NCBI GenBank assembly: GCA_963922205.1
Contig: CAWUHX010000327.1
Coordinates: 62,001 to 126,000 of the forward strand
Direction of reading: 5' to 3'
DNA: 64,000 nt
Origin: Romanomermis culicivorax
Lineage: Eukaryota; Nematoda; Enoplea; Mermithida; Mermithidae
The position numbers and the translations under genes were made by a program. Below, piece by piece: positions 1 to 10,299 of this stretch. How positions within the stretch are numbered: the first letter of the stretch is position 1; each line of letters starts with the position of its first letter. The notes under the pieces are model-generated. The model was not told the origin of the DNA. It saw only the letters and a program-made list of their open reading frames with translations, and did no database searches.

Positions 1-560
1 CACATTATGGTTGGACGAAAAGAGCAGTCCATTTTTTGATCCTGAATATTTCGGAAACAATTGAGAGTTACGCTATAAGGCTTATATCATCGGATAGAAA
101 AATGATCTTTCTAAATACCATAAACTTTACATTGTAAACCTAAGAATAAGATTTAGTCAATTTACACAGTTACAAAATAATGAAATCGCCCGAACTCATT
201 TTTCTCAGCCCACGCCTCTTTCTGAAGAATGATTTATAGCGCACTGAATAGCCCTTCAAAAATACCCGACAGAAATTTTTTTCGACATAATAACTCGACA
301 TTTGATTAGGAACGGGTGTCTCAAAGTTTTGACAAATTTCAACAGTGAAGAGCGTAAATGTGCATGGTACCAGTTTCAGGCAGGGGATAAATCCCAAAAT
401 CGTTGGGCAGCAAATTTTTTCCTAATTTTTTTAAAAGTAGTTTATTTAGGATGCCAACATGATGTTCAGTTGTTTCTACTGACTGGCACTTTTAATGTTC
501 AGTGTAAATATCGATTCGTCACTAATGGAGCAAAGAAATGTTGTTGCAAAAAAACACAAA
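1..560. repeat. Segmental duplication copy A, left block
   Basis: This block matches 41757-42312 nearly base for base, starting from the shared words CACATTATGGTTGGACG. In copy B the matching sequence begins about 75 bases past the acceptor side of the VWA exon of gene B, inside intron 1. So the window probably opens within intron 1 of gene A, with its exon 2 just left of position 1. Identity appears high with scattered substitutions and short indels. The two copies part at about 560, where copy A carries foreign DNA up to about 4800. Confidence 0.8.
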
Positions 561-1060
561 AAAACAGCAAAGAAACCATTCATACATGCACACAAGGTAA
601 AGAAAGGGTATGGATTTACCCTACCGTAAGAAATTTGGCAGAAGTTTACTATTGGCCAAAAATTTGGCAAAGTAAAATTTGGCAAAAAAAATTTGGCAAA
701 AAAATGCAACACACATTTTGAAAAGATTAGATTACAAAAAAGATTAATTTAAAATACAGTTTGTGATTAATGTCAGCAAACAACTTTGTTGAGTAATTGT
801 ATATACAAAATGCAATAAAATTTCATTTTAAAGTAGAAAAATTACAATACACCTGATTTCTGGAAAAAAATACTAAAGGACCAATTTTGGTCGCTTTCTA
901 CACCCTTGGACCCCTGACCGTGTGCATGTATGCAACCACTGATTGTACAGTTGAAGACCAGTTGGCCAAAATTGACGGACAGTAAATCCCTGACCTAAGG
1001 CCCAGTCCGGGGACAATCCCCGGGCTCCCCCCTATGCGCATGTATGATGAAGGGTTTTCA
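561..1060. other. AT-rich spacer with TTTGGCAAA word array
   Basis: I see no gene here. Between about 631 and 705 the word TTTGGCA recurs four or five times, separated by A-rich runs. This is the same texture as the subterminal word arrays of the hAT-like elements further right, so it may be the end of another such family. The rest is featureless AT-rich sequence. Confidence 0.4.
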
Positions 1061-1099
1061 TTTATAACTTCAATTTTAATCTAACATGAGTATACAGGA

Positions 1100-1740
1100 G
1101 CTTAATTCCATTGACAGTGATGAAGACTGTCGTGACCTCAATTGTAAAAGCTGCATTTGTGTCAAAAACAGGCGTCAGGGTCTCGTGAATTCCACTGACA
1201 GTGATAGAGATTGTAACGGGCTCAATTGCCAAAACTGCACTGGTGTCAAAAACAGGCATGAATGTTTTGTAAATTCCATTGACAAAGAAAAAGACTGTCA
1301 TGGACTCAGTTGTGAAAACAGCTGCATTGGTGTCAAAAAAATATCAATGTTTTGTAAGTGAAAAAAACTGGCATGGAAAATGTGGAAACTATAACATTGA
1401 TGATGAAACAATTATCCATGTCTCGTAAATTCCATTAAAAGTGATGAAGACTACCGTGGGCTCACTTGTGAAATAAGCTGCATTAGTGTCAAAAACAGGC
1501 ATCAATTTTTTGAAAATTGTCGATGCTTCATTGACAGCAAAAAAAACTGTCGTGGAAATTGTGAGAATTGCTATATTGATGGCAAAAACAATAAACAAAG
1601 TCTCAAATGTTCGAAAAATGAATATTTTAATTCATGTACTTTGCCTGATTTGGAGCAATCCATTCCTGACATGTATCTCTAAAAAATGGACTGGAAGAAG
1701 TGAAGATTGTCGAAAATGTCAAGATTGACTCGGAATTTTT
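1100..1740 (+). repeat. 84-bp tandem repeat coding a 28-aa Cys motif
   Basis: Units begin with ATTCCA/ATTCCAC at 1105, 1189 and 1273, an exact 84-bp period, with more degenerate units to about 1735. The first three units stay open in one frame and give repeats of the form NSIDSDxDCxxLNCxxC followed by a basic VKNR segment. The multiple-of-three period and conserved cysteines suggest the array once coded for a short cysteine repeat protein. Stops appear in later units. It lies directly upstream of the decayed helicase and may belong to the same element. I do not recognise the family. Confidence 0.55.
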
Positions 1741-1865
1741 TTTAAAATTAAAATCTAAATAGCTACACTTCTAACCCAGTTTTTAGTTTAAACGAAAGGA
1801 ATAGGAGTAATAAAATGAAAATCATTAAAGAGGTGAATTCAAAAAATTATAATATTTTATAGGAT

Positions 1866-2500
1866 TCTCATGGTAAAAAGTGTGTTCATGTTGTTTATCA
1901 ACAGGAAGATGGTGACGATCATATCGAAGAGAGTATATCATGATAGGAATGTTATGCAACCAGCAACTACGTATTCAAAATATTATCGTTCAGGAATCGT
2001 TGAATTAGTGAATGAAATTATTCATGATGTTGATAAAAGTGGGTGGCAAGTACTAGCGTTGACTGTCATGTTGACAGTAAATTTTCCGAATATTGGCCTT
2101 TAGTGTTGGATTCTAAATTGAAAAAAATGTTTGCTTCTGTTGATGGTGATAATACATTGCATGATGTTGTAAATGCTATTGTACGGTTTGAAACATGCCC
2201 TGGTTGTAAACAGCAGTACATAAAGTGTAAGCTAAGTAAAAAATATCATTATCGTATTAAAACGTTACGTAAGCATTTATACTTTTCGTGGATCTTTCAA
2301 GTGTTATCTACTACTCTTTTGCCAAAACTGAGGCTGCTCTGTTGAACTATTTTAGAAGCTTGTTGATGTTGTTTCAACCTTGGCGAACTGAAAACGAGCA
2401 TATTGGTGATAGGAAGTCATATCGTGAAGAATTTGAAAAATATGTTAATCGATTTCCAGATTTGAAAATTTGTGAAGAAGTCTGACGGAAAATTAAAAAA
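1866..2500 (+). pseudogene. Broken unrecognised ORFs before the helicase remnant
   Basis: Three overlapping open segments in different frames (1870-2103, 2043-2345, 2288-2485) read like one coding region split by frameshifts. One contains a CPGC motif followed by basic residues. The codon texture is more gene-like than the surroundings. The same strand and position upstream of the helicase-like remnant suggest one decayed mobile element. No family was recognised. Confidence 0.35.
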
Positions 2501-2750
2501 GCTTTGGAAAGGCAAATTAACGGCGTAATGATGAAAATCAATGTGAGACAAATGATATAAAGATATGCCAGCCAACCACTAACATGAGTAATATTCATCG
2601 AAATTTTGATGAATTTATTAGGGTTGAAATCACAATGTTGACGCTTTGAGCTTGGATTCCACATGTTCCTATAATAATAGGTGATGTAATAGAACTCATG
2701 CAAAAATTTTCTCGGTTAAACAATGATCAGGAAAAAATATCATCAATCAT

Positions 2751-3290
2751 TTGGAAAACAAAATAAGGATAAAAAGTTTTCAAATTAAAGTGATGTGCTG
2801 CATGATTCCGTCAAAACACAATGACACTCAATGTGAATATGTTCCTAGTTTGGCTCCATGGGTATCAGTGCTTTCAATATTAGCGGGAGCACAATTCACC
2901 GATTTTTCAAATTATCTGTTCAACATGGCTGGCAACCTTTCTACTAACATTTGTCTCAAGAAGATGAAAAAATATTTACAATGCTTGGGTTTACGTTTGA
3001 TCATTATTGTCAATGATAAGCAACGTAACATGTCAATGATAAGCAACGTAACTTTTGCTATGATTCATTGCATATTGAGACATTGCTTTGGTAATAATGT
3101 TGATCCACATTTTGGCAATAAAAATATCGTTTTATTAGTTGATTTGCTGCAGCTATCACCCGACAATGACCAATTTTTATTTGAACAAATTAGCATCGAA
3201 ATTCTAGTTTCAAGGTTCAGTTGCAAGGTAAATAGTATGGAATGCCTCCACATGGCTGAAAAGTCGATTGAAAATTTTTTTGGGTAAATT
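2751..3290 (+). pseudogene. Decayed PIF1/Helitron-type helicase fragment
   Basis: The 178-codon open stretch contains a region of the form PHFGNKNIVLLVDLLQLSP followed by NDQFLFEQ. This fits the motif of PIF1-like superfamily 1 helicases in which an FGGK..I.GD.QLPPV segment follows the Walker B/DE block. An upstream VNDKQRN..MSMISN segment sits where the acidic DE..M block is expected, but the acidic pair is lost. The Walker A region is not visible, and stops flank the fragment. Such helicases occur in Helitrons and some other large DNA elements. It lies in DNA absent from duplicated copy B, so it probably arrived after the duplication or was lost from B. It is not functional as it stands. 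Confidence 0.55.
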
Positions 3291-3569
3291 AGAATAGTTT
3301 CTTGGGTAAATCGATGTTGCTGACTACGAATATATCAGAAATTTTATAGAAACAAATCTTTACGTGTTTTTCCAATAAAGAATTCTCCAACACTATACTG
3401 TATGGTTAAAAATAGAATGTGGTTGGGATTAACGTTAGTGACTCTACTATTTCTGAAAAAACAACGTTTCATAAAAGACTTGGAGAATGTTCTGCTATTA
3501 ATTATGACGAATGAGTGATTCGATCATTTATTAAAAATTATACAAACTTTTTCGATTTTCTAACAGACG

Positions 3570-3965
3570 GCTGCGTTTTACCCGCGGGTCGCTGCGTCTC
3601 ACCAGCAGATTACTGCGTCTCGCATGTGGACTGCTGGTTTTACTTACGGACAACTGTCTCACTTGCTCGGCACGGTTCTGCAGTCCAACTAGGCAGAGCT
3701 CTAAGAGTTCATCCAGGTGAAGCTCCGATAGTCCGACTAGGTCAGTGGCGAAAGTGACCCTGTAGCAGAAATCACTCGGTGCAAAAATGATCCAGAGGTA
3801 GAAATGAGCCCGCGGTGTGGGTGATCCCGTGGCAAAAATGACCTTGTAGTAATGGAAATGACCAGGTGTAGAAAATGATCGAGTGGTGGAAGTGACCTGG
3901 TTGCGTAAATGGCCCAGTGGCGGGAATGAGTCGGTAGTGGAAGTGACCCTGTAGCCACGTCAATC
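3570..3965. repeat. Degenerate ~20-bp minisatellite
   Basis: From about 3740 to 3960, units like GTGGCAAAAATGACC, GTGGTGGAAGTGACC and GTGGCGGGAATGAG recur every 19-22 bases. From 3570 to 3740 a related TGCGTCTCACC-type motif recurs. Reading frames across the array are incidental. No gene is seen. Confidence 0.6.
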
Positions 3966-4314
3966 AAGCTCAGAAATGCTACCACCCCATTCAATGGAAC
4001 CCCTCGTGGTCATGTGATCACGTAATTGAGGGTTACTAGTCCCGCTTATCCTTAACAATTGCTTATTCTTAACAATGGCCCATTCTCAACCATTGCCTAT
4101 CCTTAACCATTTGGGCTGGGTGGTTCGGGGTAGTCACACGAACAAATGCACCTCTTCTACGACTTTATGCACCCAGACATGTGGGCATGAAGTCATGGAA
4201 TTAGTGTGTCATGGTGGCCACCCGTCTTATAACGTGTGAATGCAAAAGGTACCTACAGTAATAGGGTAAATTGTGTGAAAAGGCATAAGCGGTATAGCGT
4301 GCTTGCTAAATGAT
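3966..4314. other. Spacer without recognisable gene
   Basis: A short family of words (CTTAACAATTGC, CTTAACAATGGCC, CTCAACCATTGCC, CTTAACCATT) repeats between about 4045 and 4115. Nothing else was recognised. Confidence 0.35.
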
Positions 4315-4440
4315 AGCCCAGGCCTAAGCCAAAGCCTAAGCCTATGCCTGAGCCTAAGGCTAAGCCCAAGCCTAAGCCTAAGCCTAAGCTCAAGCCTAAG
4401 CCTAAGCCTAAGCCTTCGCTTTAGCCTAAGCCTATTGACC
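4315..4440. repeat. (GCCTAA/TTAGGC)n interstitial telomere-like array
   Basis: The hexamer CCTAAG (TTAGGC on the minus strand) repeats about twenty times with point variation. TTAGGC is the telomere repeat of many nematodes; most other animals use TTAGGG. Shorter TTAGGC-like tracts recur at about 22670, 26285-26375 and 46365-46380. This is either an interstitial telomeric tract or a simple satellite that happens to match. A GC-rich hairpin-forming stretch (GGGCGTTTCGCTTCGCC area) follows at 4500-4550. Confidence 0.6.
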
Positions 4441-4918
4441 GCAGGTTCGTATTGTTGATTAAAATTATGCGGAAATAATTGCAGTAGCACATGCTTTGCT
4501 CGCCTAGGCGACTTCGCTCGCGCCCTTCGGGCGTTTCGCTTCGCCTTTAAGCCTGAGCATAAGGAATAGTATAAGAGTATGTCTATTGGAGCAACTTGCA
4601 AGAGCTCGCTTTAGATCACTGTAGTGCGTATGAACGTGCAATTACTGTAGATTCCTCCGCCCCCCTCCAATGAAAACTGTCATCCCAATTCAGTTTTCTT
4701 GTCTCTTCTTAGTTTTCCACTCAAAATTTTTTCCAGCAATCCCGGGATGGCGCCTGACAGCTTGATTTGGCTTTTTTAGTTATCCACGATAAATTAAGGT
4801 GCACTAGTTACTCGACGCCACTTTTACTCTAATTTTCAGACAACGTTCTGCATTCCAGCCGTTACGCGTCATAACCAGTTACTGTAGATATTTTTTGAAT
4901 AACCCAGATGGGTGGCCA

Positions 4919-5183
4919 GCCAGACATGCACGGCAAGAATTTTTCAGGAGGGAGGGTCCATGGACTTTTTTCCCAGGGGGTAGGGGAGGTGGGTGAGCAA
5001 AAAAACAAAAAAAGTTCTACAAGCCTGTTTTTCATACAAAATATGCACAAAAATCATGAAAAAAGCTGCCTTGAAAAAAGTTCAGGGGGGTGTTTTGACG
5101 ATTTTTGGGCCATGTGGGGGGGGGGGTGGCCAGGGTCTCAGGTATGGGAGTTTATCCCCCTAACCCTACCTATGTGCATGTAT
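4919..5183. mobile_element. 265-bp element with 8-bp target duplication and an empty site in copy B
   Basis: GGTGGCCA stands at 4911-4918 and again at 5184-5191. In duplicated copy B the same place (about 42711) has one GGTGGCCA and no insert, which gives a filled-site/empty-site pair. The ends carry inverted ACATGCAC/GTGCATGT. Eight-base duplications are typical of the hAT superfamily. Related sequence ending TATGTGCATGTA occurs near 38320. There is no coding capacity. Confidence 0.75.
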
Positions 5184-5279
5184 GGTGGCCACCAGGGGTA
5201 CTAATACCGAAATCATCACGCTTAAAAAACATACAGCAAAAAATGTAATGCAAAAGATTATTTGTTTGAAGACATTAAC

Positions 5280-5940
5280 TTTAACAAAATTGTGGAATTT
5301 TGGTAATTTTCGGGACTTTGCGCCCTCGCATAAATGAAATTAAACCATATTTTCATGGAAGAAAAGGCTGCAAACTGGGTAGTTGCATGGGGCGAAGTAT
5401 CGAGCTCGGTAATGCTATACCCAACGTGAGGCATGCTGGAACTAAAAGCCTCAAAAAAGCCCCGGAAGATTCTCACTCGTCATCAACCGTCGATTTCTCA
5501 TGTTATGCTATTGGATAGTTTACTACAAAATTTGTTCCACAATGTTTGTAGACTTGAAACTCAAAGATTTCAATTTTTTGCTCAACTTTAATGAATCAAC
5601 GGCTTGTTTCGTAGTTATAAATACAATTTGAAAATTACACTTATTTGGTTATTAGTCCTTGGCCATGACGTAGAGGAACACAGGTTACTTATTCATACGT
5701 ATTTTTGCTATGTACAAATTGTGCAAATAAAATATTGACTGTCGTTTGTACATGTACAAATGGGTCATGTACAAAAAAAATCTGTTTGTAGATAGAGGTC
5801 AAATGACCACGTGCGCCCCATAGTTTGTCCCCGAAATTATGAAAAAAACCTAAGGCTCTAGCGCTTACCGTTTTGGCTTCAGAGGGGGGCGAACTCGGGT
5901 GTCCTATAGGTTGACGCTATCGCGCCACAACATGTAAAAA
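5280..5940 (-). repeat. Copy of repeat core J (intron 1 of gene A)
   Basis: Read on the minus strand, this resembles the cores at 8941-9420, 10703-11150 and 21040-21522. It shares the words for GGTTGACGCTATCGCGCC, ACGGTAAGCGCTAGAGCC and a GGGACTTTGCGCCC block. It is interrupted by a fragment of the TTTGTAC-word family at about 5500-5790. Here the adjoining ~98-bp array is missing. The equivalent in copy B is 42790-43160. Confidence 0.55.
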
Positions 5941-5974
5941 AATTTGGACAAAATTTGTTAGGCCATAAAGTGCA

Positions 5975-6222
5975 TAGTCTGTTTTTCTTAAAATGCTTCA
6001 AAATAATAAATCTGGGAAGCAAGTACCATTTTATATTTTCTGCATTTTTTGTCAAGTGGTACATCATATATAGAACTGAAAATTTGTGACAACACTCAAC
6101 TTGCAACCACAAATTTTCAGAGTAAAAAATTCTTCAGTAAAAGGTTCATGTAGAAGATTTTCAAGTCACTGCAAATTTGCGTCATTTTTCATTTTGGAAG
6201 CATTTTATAAAATACAGACTAT
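5975..6222. mobile_element. Tc1/mariner-like MITE (family K)
   Basis: The ends are TAGTCTGTTTTTCTTAAAA and its inverse ending AAATACAGACTA, flanked by TA. Other copies lie at 16676-16918, 23504-23752, 33666-33879, 43203-43450, 59206-59434 and 59702-59850. At about 250 bp with long terminal inverted repeats, apparent TA target and no ORF, it fits a Tc1/mariner-derived MITE. The matching copy in duplicated copy B shows it predates the duplication. Confidence 0.65.
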
Positions 6223-6284
6223 AAGTACCGGTATCAATAATTACAGTATAAATAATCACGTGAAGCTTAAGAAATCATGCTCAC

Positions 6285-6451
6285 ATATCATCAGCAGCGG
6301 TTTTGACGATTTCTTTCTTCCCTTGTAAAAGATCTTTAGCGGCGTCTGCCACTTTGGAAGCGATGATCTCTGCCACTGAAACGAAGTCTGCGGCGCGCCA
6401 TAACTGTGTCGTCAAAATACAATAAAAGAACGTCGCAAAATAAACCTTCAT
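6285..6451 (-). CDS. Gene A exon 1: signal peptide of a second VWA/TSP1 protein (partial)
   Basis: This is the 5' coding exon of a paralogue of gene B. ATG at 6451 opens a 55-codon exon ending in a GTGAGC donor after two bases of a split codon, exactly as in gene B exon 1 (167 coding bases in both). The peptide starts [20 protein letters not shown], a clear hydrophobic signal sequence, followed by an acidic/Ala-rich helix. It differs from gene B exon 1 by a few residues only. The reading frame stays open upstream of the ATG, but I chose the Met that places the hydrophobic core at the N terminus. The remaining exons should lie left of position 1. It could be a duplicated exon with no gene attached, which cannot be decided here. 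Confidence 0.7.
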
Positions 6452-6745
6452 GACATCGGATCGGATCGACCGAAAATCCTCAGCAGCAGCGGCCCAATGC
6501 GATGAAGCAATGAGGTCGGTGTGTAAACGCATTGTTACACCCTGCTGGGAGTCTGTTAAGATTTAGCTTTGTAAAATTTGGACTAAAATGTATATTCCTC
6601 AAAAATTGACATGAGGGGTAATTTTTGACACTAAGAACGAATCTGGCATTTATTTCACTTGAAAGCGTAAATTTTTTGTGCTAAGTTTAATCAAAAATCG
6701 GAACTTGACGATTTGTTTCTTTTTTGGCGAATTTTCTTTCCTTAT

Positions 6746-7522
6746 ACGGGGTGAACCAAAAAAAGGTGACTGGTGCTGACATTCATATTTTTTGGACAGA
6801 TACCGCTTTTATAACGCGAATTGCTGCATTAGAATGCCCTGTTTATCTTTGTTACAAGGGTCAGGTTTTATGCTTCTAGCCTTTATGGTTACTGTACAAA
6901 CAGAAATTTAGTAAAAGTTGGCATTTTTAAAAAGTAAAAGTTGTGAAATCAAAGTAAAAGTTCTCCTATTGTAGAAAAATGTTTTGAAAAGCTGTTTACC
7001 CACGATAAATTACCCAGATTTGTAAGTTACACGTAATTTAAAGTCAGCAATTTCTCGTTTCGATATGGGCCGAATTCCTCCAAAATCAAGAGCTTTTGTT
7101 TTGAAATTGAAAAAAACGAATTTGCAGTAAAATCAATTCTGTCATTGGCCAGATCAAAAAAAAATATAATTATTGGTAAAAGGGAAAGCAATACAAACTA
7201 AAACGGTTCTCTTGTAGTTCGCAGTAGCTATATGTTTCTTATGATTGGATCTACTGTACGTTTCTGTTGTCAATCATACTGATTTTGTCAATTTTTGTCA
7301 ATTTTTCGAAATTGATTTGCAAAAAAATCGACGTTCAGTATTTTTGATTCAATATTCGTCAATTCGTCAATCAATATTAGGAAAATTTGGCTGAAACTTT
7401 GCAGTTTTTATGCCAGATGTTTTATCTCTCGATGGCAGGAAATCGCATTAAAATGCTTCACTCATTTGAAAGCTATGAAAGTCAGTATCGGTCGCCTTTT
7501 TTTTGGCTCACACTGTACACCG
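6746..7522. other. AT-rich insert without recognisable gene
   Basis: This stretch is present in copy A but not in copy B. It contains no convincing ORF or exon. A short direct repeat of TCAATTTTTGTCAATT type occurs near 7280-7320. Confidence 0.3.
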
Positions 7523-8678
7523 GGGTATTCCCAAGTGAGCGATTATCGCGTGAGCGATTCCCAAGTGACAGAATTTCCAAGTGAGCGAATTCCGAAGTGA
7601 GCGAATTCCGATGTGAGCAAATTCCTGAGTGAGCGATTCCCAATTGGGCGAATTCTCAATTGAGCGATTTCCAAGTGAGCGAATTCCCAAGTGAGCGATT
7701 CCCATGTGAGCGAATTCGCAATTTTGCAATTCCAAACCAAAATTTGTAGTAACACTTTCTTCATGTTTTCCTTCTTTACCTTACATGTTTCTTTGTATGT
7801 ATTTTTTTCTTTGTTTTTTGTGCGTATTGTTAATGTTTCCGTTTATGTATGTTTTTACGTTTTCGTCTGTTGTCTCGGTTTTCTTTTAGTTTCATTTTTT
7901 TCATCTACTTTTTTCTTTTTTGCTCATGAAACAACAAATTACAGGTTCTTATTTTTAGTAAGCATAGTCTCCCGTATAGTTCCTATACAATTCGGCACGG
8001 TGTACTTTCCACATAATTTTATCCTTTGTGATTTTCCTTTATTATTTTTCATCTTAGTTTTTTGCTTTCAATCTCTCCTGATTTTTTGTTCTTTTTTCCC
8101 ATTTTTTTCTTTCTTTCTTGCTGCTCTCTCTATGTTGCTCCTTCTTTCTTGTCACTGTCTTCATGTCTCCTTTCTTTTTAATGCTTTTCCACTCATTTTC
8201 ACTTACTCTTAATGTCTTCATTTTTGTTGATTTTTCTTGATATTTTGTTTGTTTCAGCATACTTTTGTTCATGTTTTTTATGAAGATTTTCACGCTAACA
8301 AGGATGAATGACTCATGCATGTGGAACTGTACTAGAATTATACAGGAGACTACGGCTATTTCAGATGTAATGTGTTGTTTCATGAGCAAAAAAGAAAAAA
8401 GTAGATGACAAGAAAAACGAAAATGAGAGAAAGCAGAGACAAAAGATGAAAACGTTGAAACATACATAGGTAAACGAAAACATTAACAATACACCCACAA
8501 AACGACAGAAAAAAGAAATACATACAAATAAAAATATGAGGTAAAGAAAGAAAATATGAAGAAAGTGTTATTAAATTCGCGTTCGCTCGTTTGCAATCAC
8601 CAAATTGGGAATTCGCTCATTTAGGAATCGTTCAATTGGGAATTCGCTCACTTGGGAATCGCTCACTTAGGAATAGAC
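7523..8678. mobile_element. Foldback element FB-1 (GTGAGCGATTCCCAA word)
   Basis: The left end (7523-7735) is a tandem array of 15-18-bp words of the form GTGAGCGATTCCCAA and GTGAGCGAATTCC. The right end (about 8575-8678) holds the same words inverted, finishing GGAATAGAC. The interior is also self-complementary: T-rich 7755-8010 pairs with A-rich 8260-8560. Long inverted repeats built of short tandem words are the hallmark of foldback elements. No transposase is seen. Related copies lie at 35181-36105 and 39890-41028. Confidence 0.75.
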
Positions 8679-8757
8679 TCTGTATGCTTATTTCAAATAT
8701 GATAGACGCTTGAATTCTTGTTTAGTAGTACTCGAATCTGTCAGCAACAGTTTACAC

Positions 8758-8940
8758 CAGTGTTTTTTTTGCCGGAGGCAAATGAAAATTTTTGGGGGCA
8801 AGCGAAATTGAGGTAGTCATTTGTACAAGTACAAACAGCTCTTTCCCATTTAGGGAAGATAATTTTGGGGATACGGTACAAAAAATACGCATTTTGGTGC
8901 ATTTTAAATGTTAATAGTCGATTATAACTTTAATAATCAT
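8758..8940 (-). mobile_element. TTTGTAC-word hAT-like element, 3' end, split by insertion
   Basis: It starts CAGTGTTTTTTTTGCCGG and continues with the inverse of the 3' end of the elements at 14365-15415 and 51509-52487 (words TTGCC and TTTGTAC). It breaks at 8940 where repeat J1 is inserted and resumes at about 10300-10700. Confidence 0.6.
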
Positions 8941-10299
8941 AGGTGGCGCGACAGCGTCAACCTATAATATACTTGGCCCTCAAATTTCATGTTCCCCCCC
9001 CCTCTAGAGCCAAAACGGTAAGAGCTAGAACCTTCGGGTTTTTTGCATAATATCGGGCATAGGGGCAAACTATGGGGTGCCTTTCGTCATTTCGCCTCTA
9101 TCTGCAAGTGGTGCTCGGTGAGGCCCCAAAAACGTGCAAAAAAGGCACTTTTTAAGGTTTCATGCCCCACAATGCGTGTGGCATATCCAAGCTCCATACT
9201 TCGGCCTAAGCATCTTGGGGGTGTAATCTCAAATGCGAATTTTTCTTTTTTTGAAATATGGCCTCAATTCAATTATATGGTTGTCCAAAGTCCCGGAAAA
9301 CGCCAAATTTCCCAATTTTGTTATATAATACTATGGGTTCAAAAAAATATTTTTTGCAGCATAATGCACTACTAATTTTTTAGCAGTTTCAAATAAACCT
9401 GTAGCCTTATTGAGATTTTTGGACTGCAAGGGTTTTCGACCATTGGGAATTTGATGGATGCGGTCACTTTACACAAAAAATTATCCCGGGTGTAAACAAG
9501 CGTATTTCCGTGATTTTTCAGTGGAGGGAGTTTTCGACCGCGGGGAATTCAATAGACGCCCTTACTTTACACGAAAAATTATCCCGGGTGTAAACAAGCG
9601 TATTTCCCTGATTTTTCAGTGGTGGGAGTTTTCGACTGCGGGGAATTCAATAGACGTCCTCACTTTACACAAATAAATCATCCATGGCGTAAACAAGCGT
9701 ACTGCCGTTATTTGTTTGTGGATGGGATTTTCGACCACGAGGAATTCAATGAATGTGATCACTTTACACCAAAAATTATCCAGTGTGTAAACAAACGTAT
9801 TTTCGTGATTTTTTGCTGGAAGGGGTTTTCGACCACAGGGAATTTGATAAATGCGATCTTTTTACACAAAAAGTTATCCCGGTTGTAAACAAACGTATTT
9901 TCGTGATTTCCTGGTGGGCGGGGTTTTCGATCACGGAGAATTTGATGAATGCAATCATCTTACAAAAAAAAACTATCGCGGGTGTAAACAAGCGTCTTTT
10001 CGTGATTTTTATGGAAGGGGTTTTCGACTGCGGGGAATTCCATGGATGTGTCACTTTACACAAAAAAATTATAAGTATGTTTTCGTGAGTTGTATGTGGG
10101 AGGGGTTTTCGACCACTGGGAATTTAATGAAAGTGATCACTTTACACACTAATTCATATTGAGTGTAAACAAATGTATTTCTGCGATTTTCGAGAGAAGA
10201 TGTTTCTGGCCATGGGAAATTTAATGGACGGAGTCAGTTTACACGTGTAAACAAATGTATTTCTGCGATTTTTTTGGTTGGAGGATTCTAAACCAAGTT
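8941..10299 (+). mobile_element. Repeat element J1: unique core plus ~98-bp tandem array
   Basis: The core (8941-9420) begins AGGTGGCGCGACAGCG. It is followed at about 9425-10285 by roughly nine units of about 98 bp, each containing TTTTCGACC, a GAATT block, TTTACAC and GTGTAAAC. The element sits between two copies of AATAATCAT (8932-8940 and about 10300-10308) inside a TTTGTAC-word element, which looks like an 8-9-bp target duplication. Each unit can form a short hairpin (TTTACAC with GTGTAAA). Open frames across the array reflect its periodicity, not a gene. Confidence 0.65.

Larger units (their letters stand above)
4805..6745. repeat. Segmental duplication copy A, main block
   Basis: This block is homologous to 42605-43960 in the same order and orientation and includes exon 1 of gene A. 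Copy A carries insertions absent from copy B: the 265-bp element at 4919-5183, and a fragment of the TTTGTAC-word family at about 5500-5790. The match fades at about 6745 and resumes near 8690-8757, with a foldback element and other DNA between. Confidence 0.8.

Noticed and set aside
4227-4601. Minus ORF with an (RLRLRL) repeat
   Set aside because: It is the translation of the TTAGGC-like hexamer array.
9425-10285. CRISPR-like array
   Set aside because: The units are ~98 bp with no unique spacers, and the genome is eukaryotic; this is a satellite within a mobile element.
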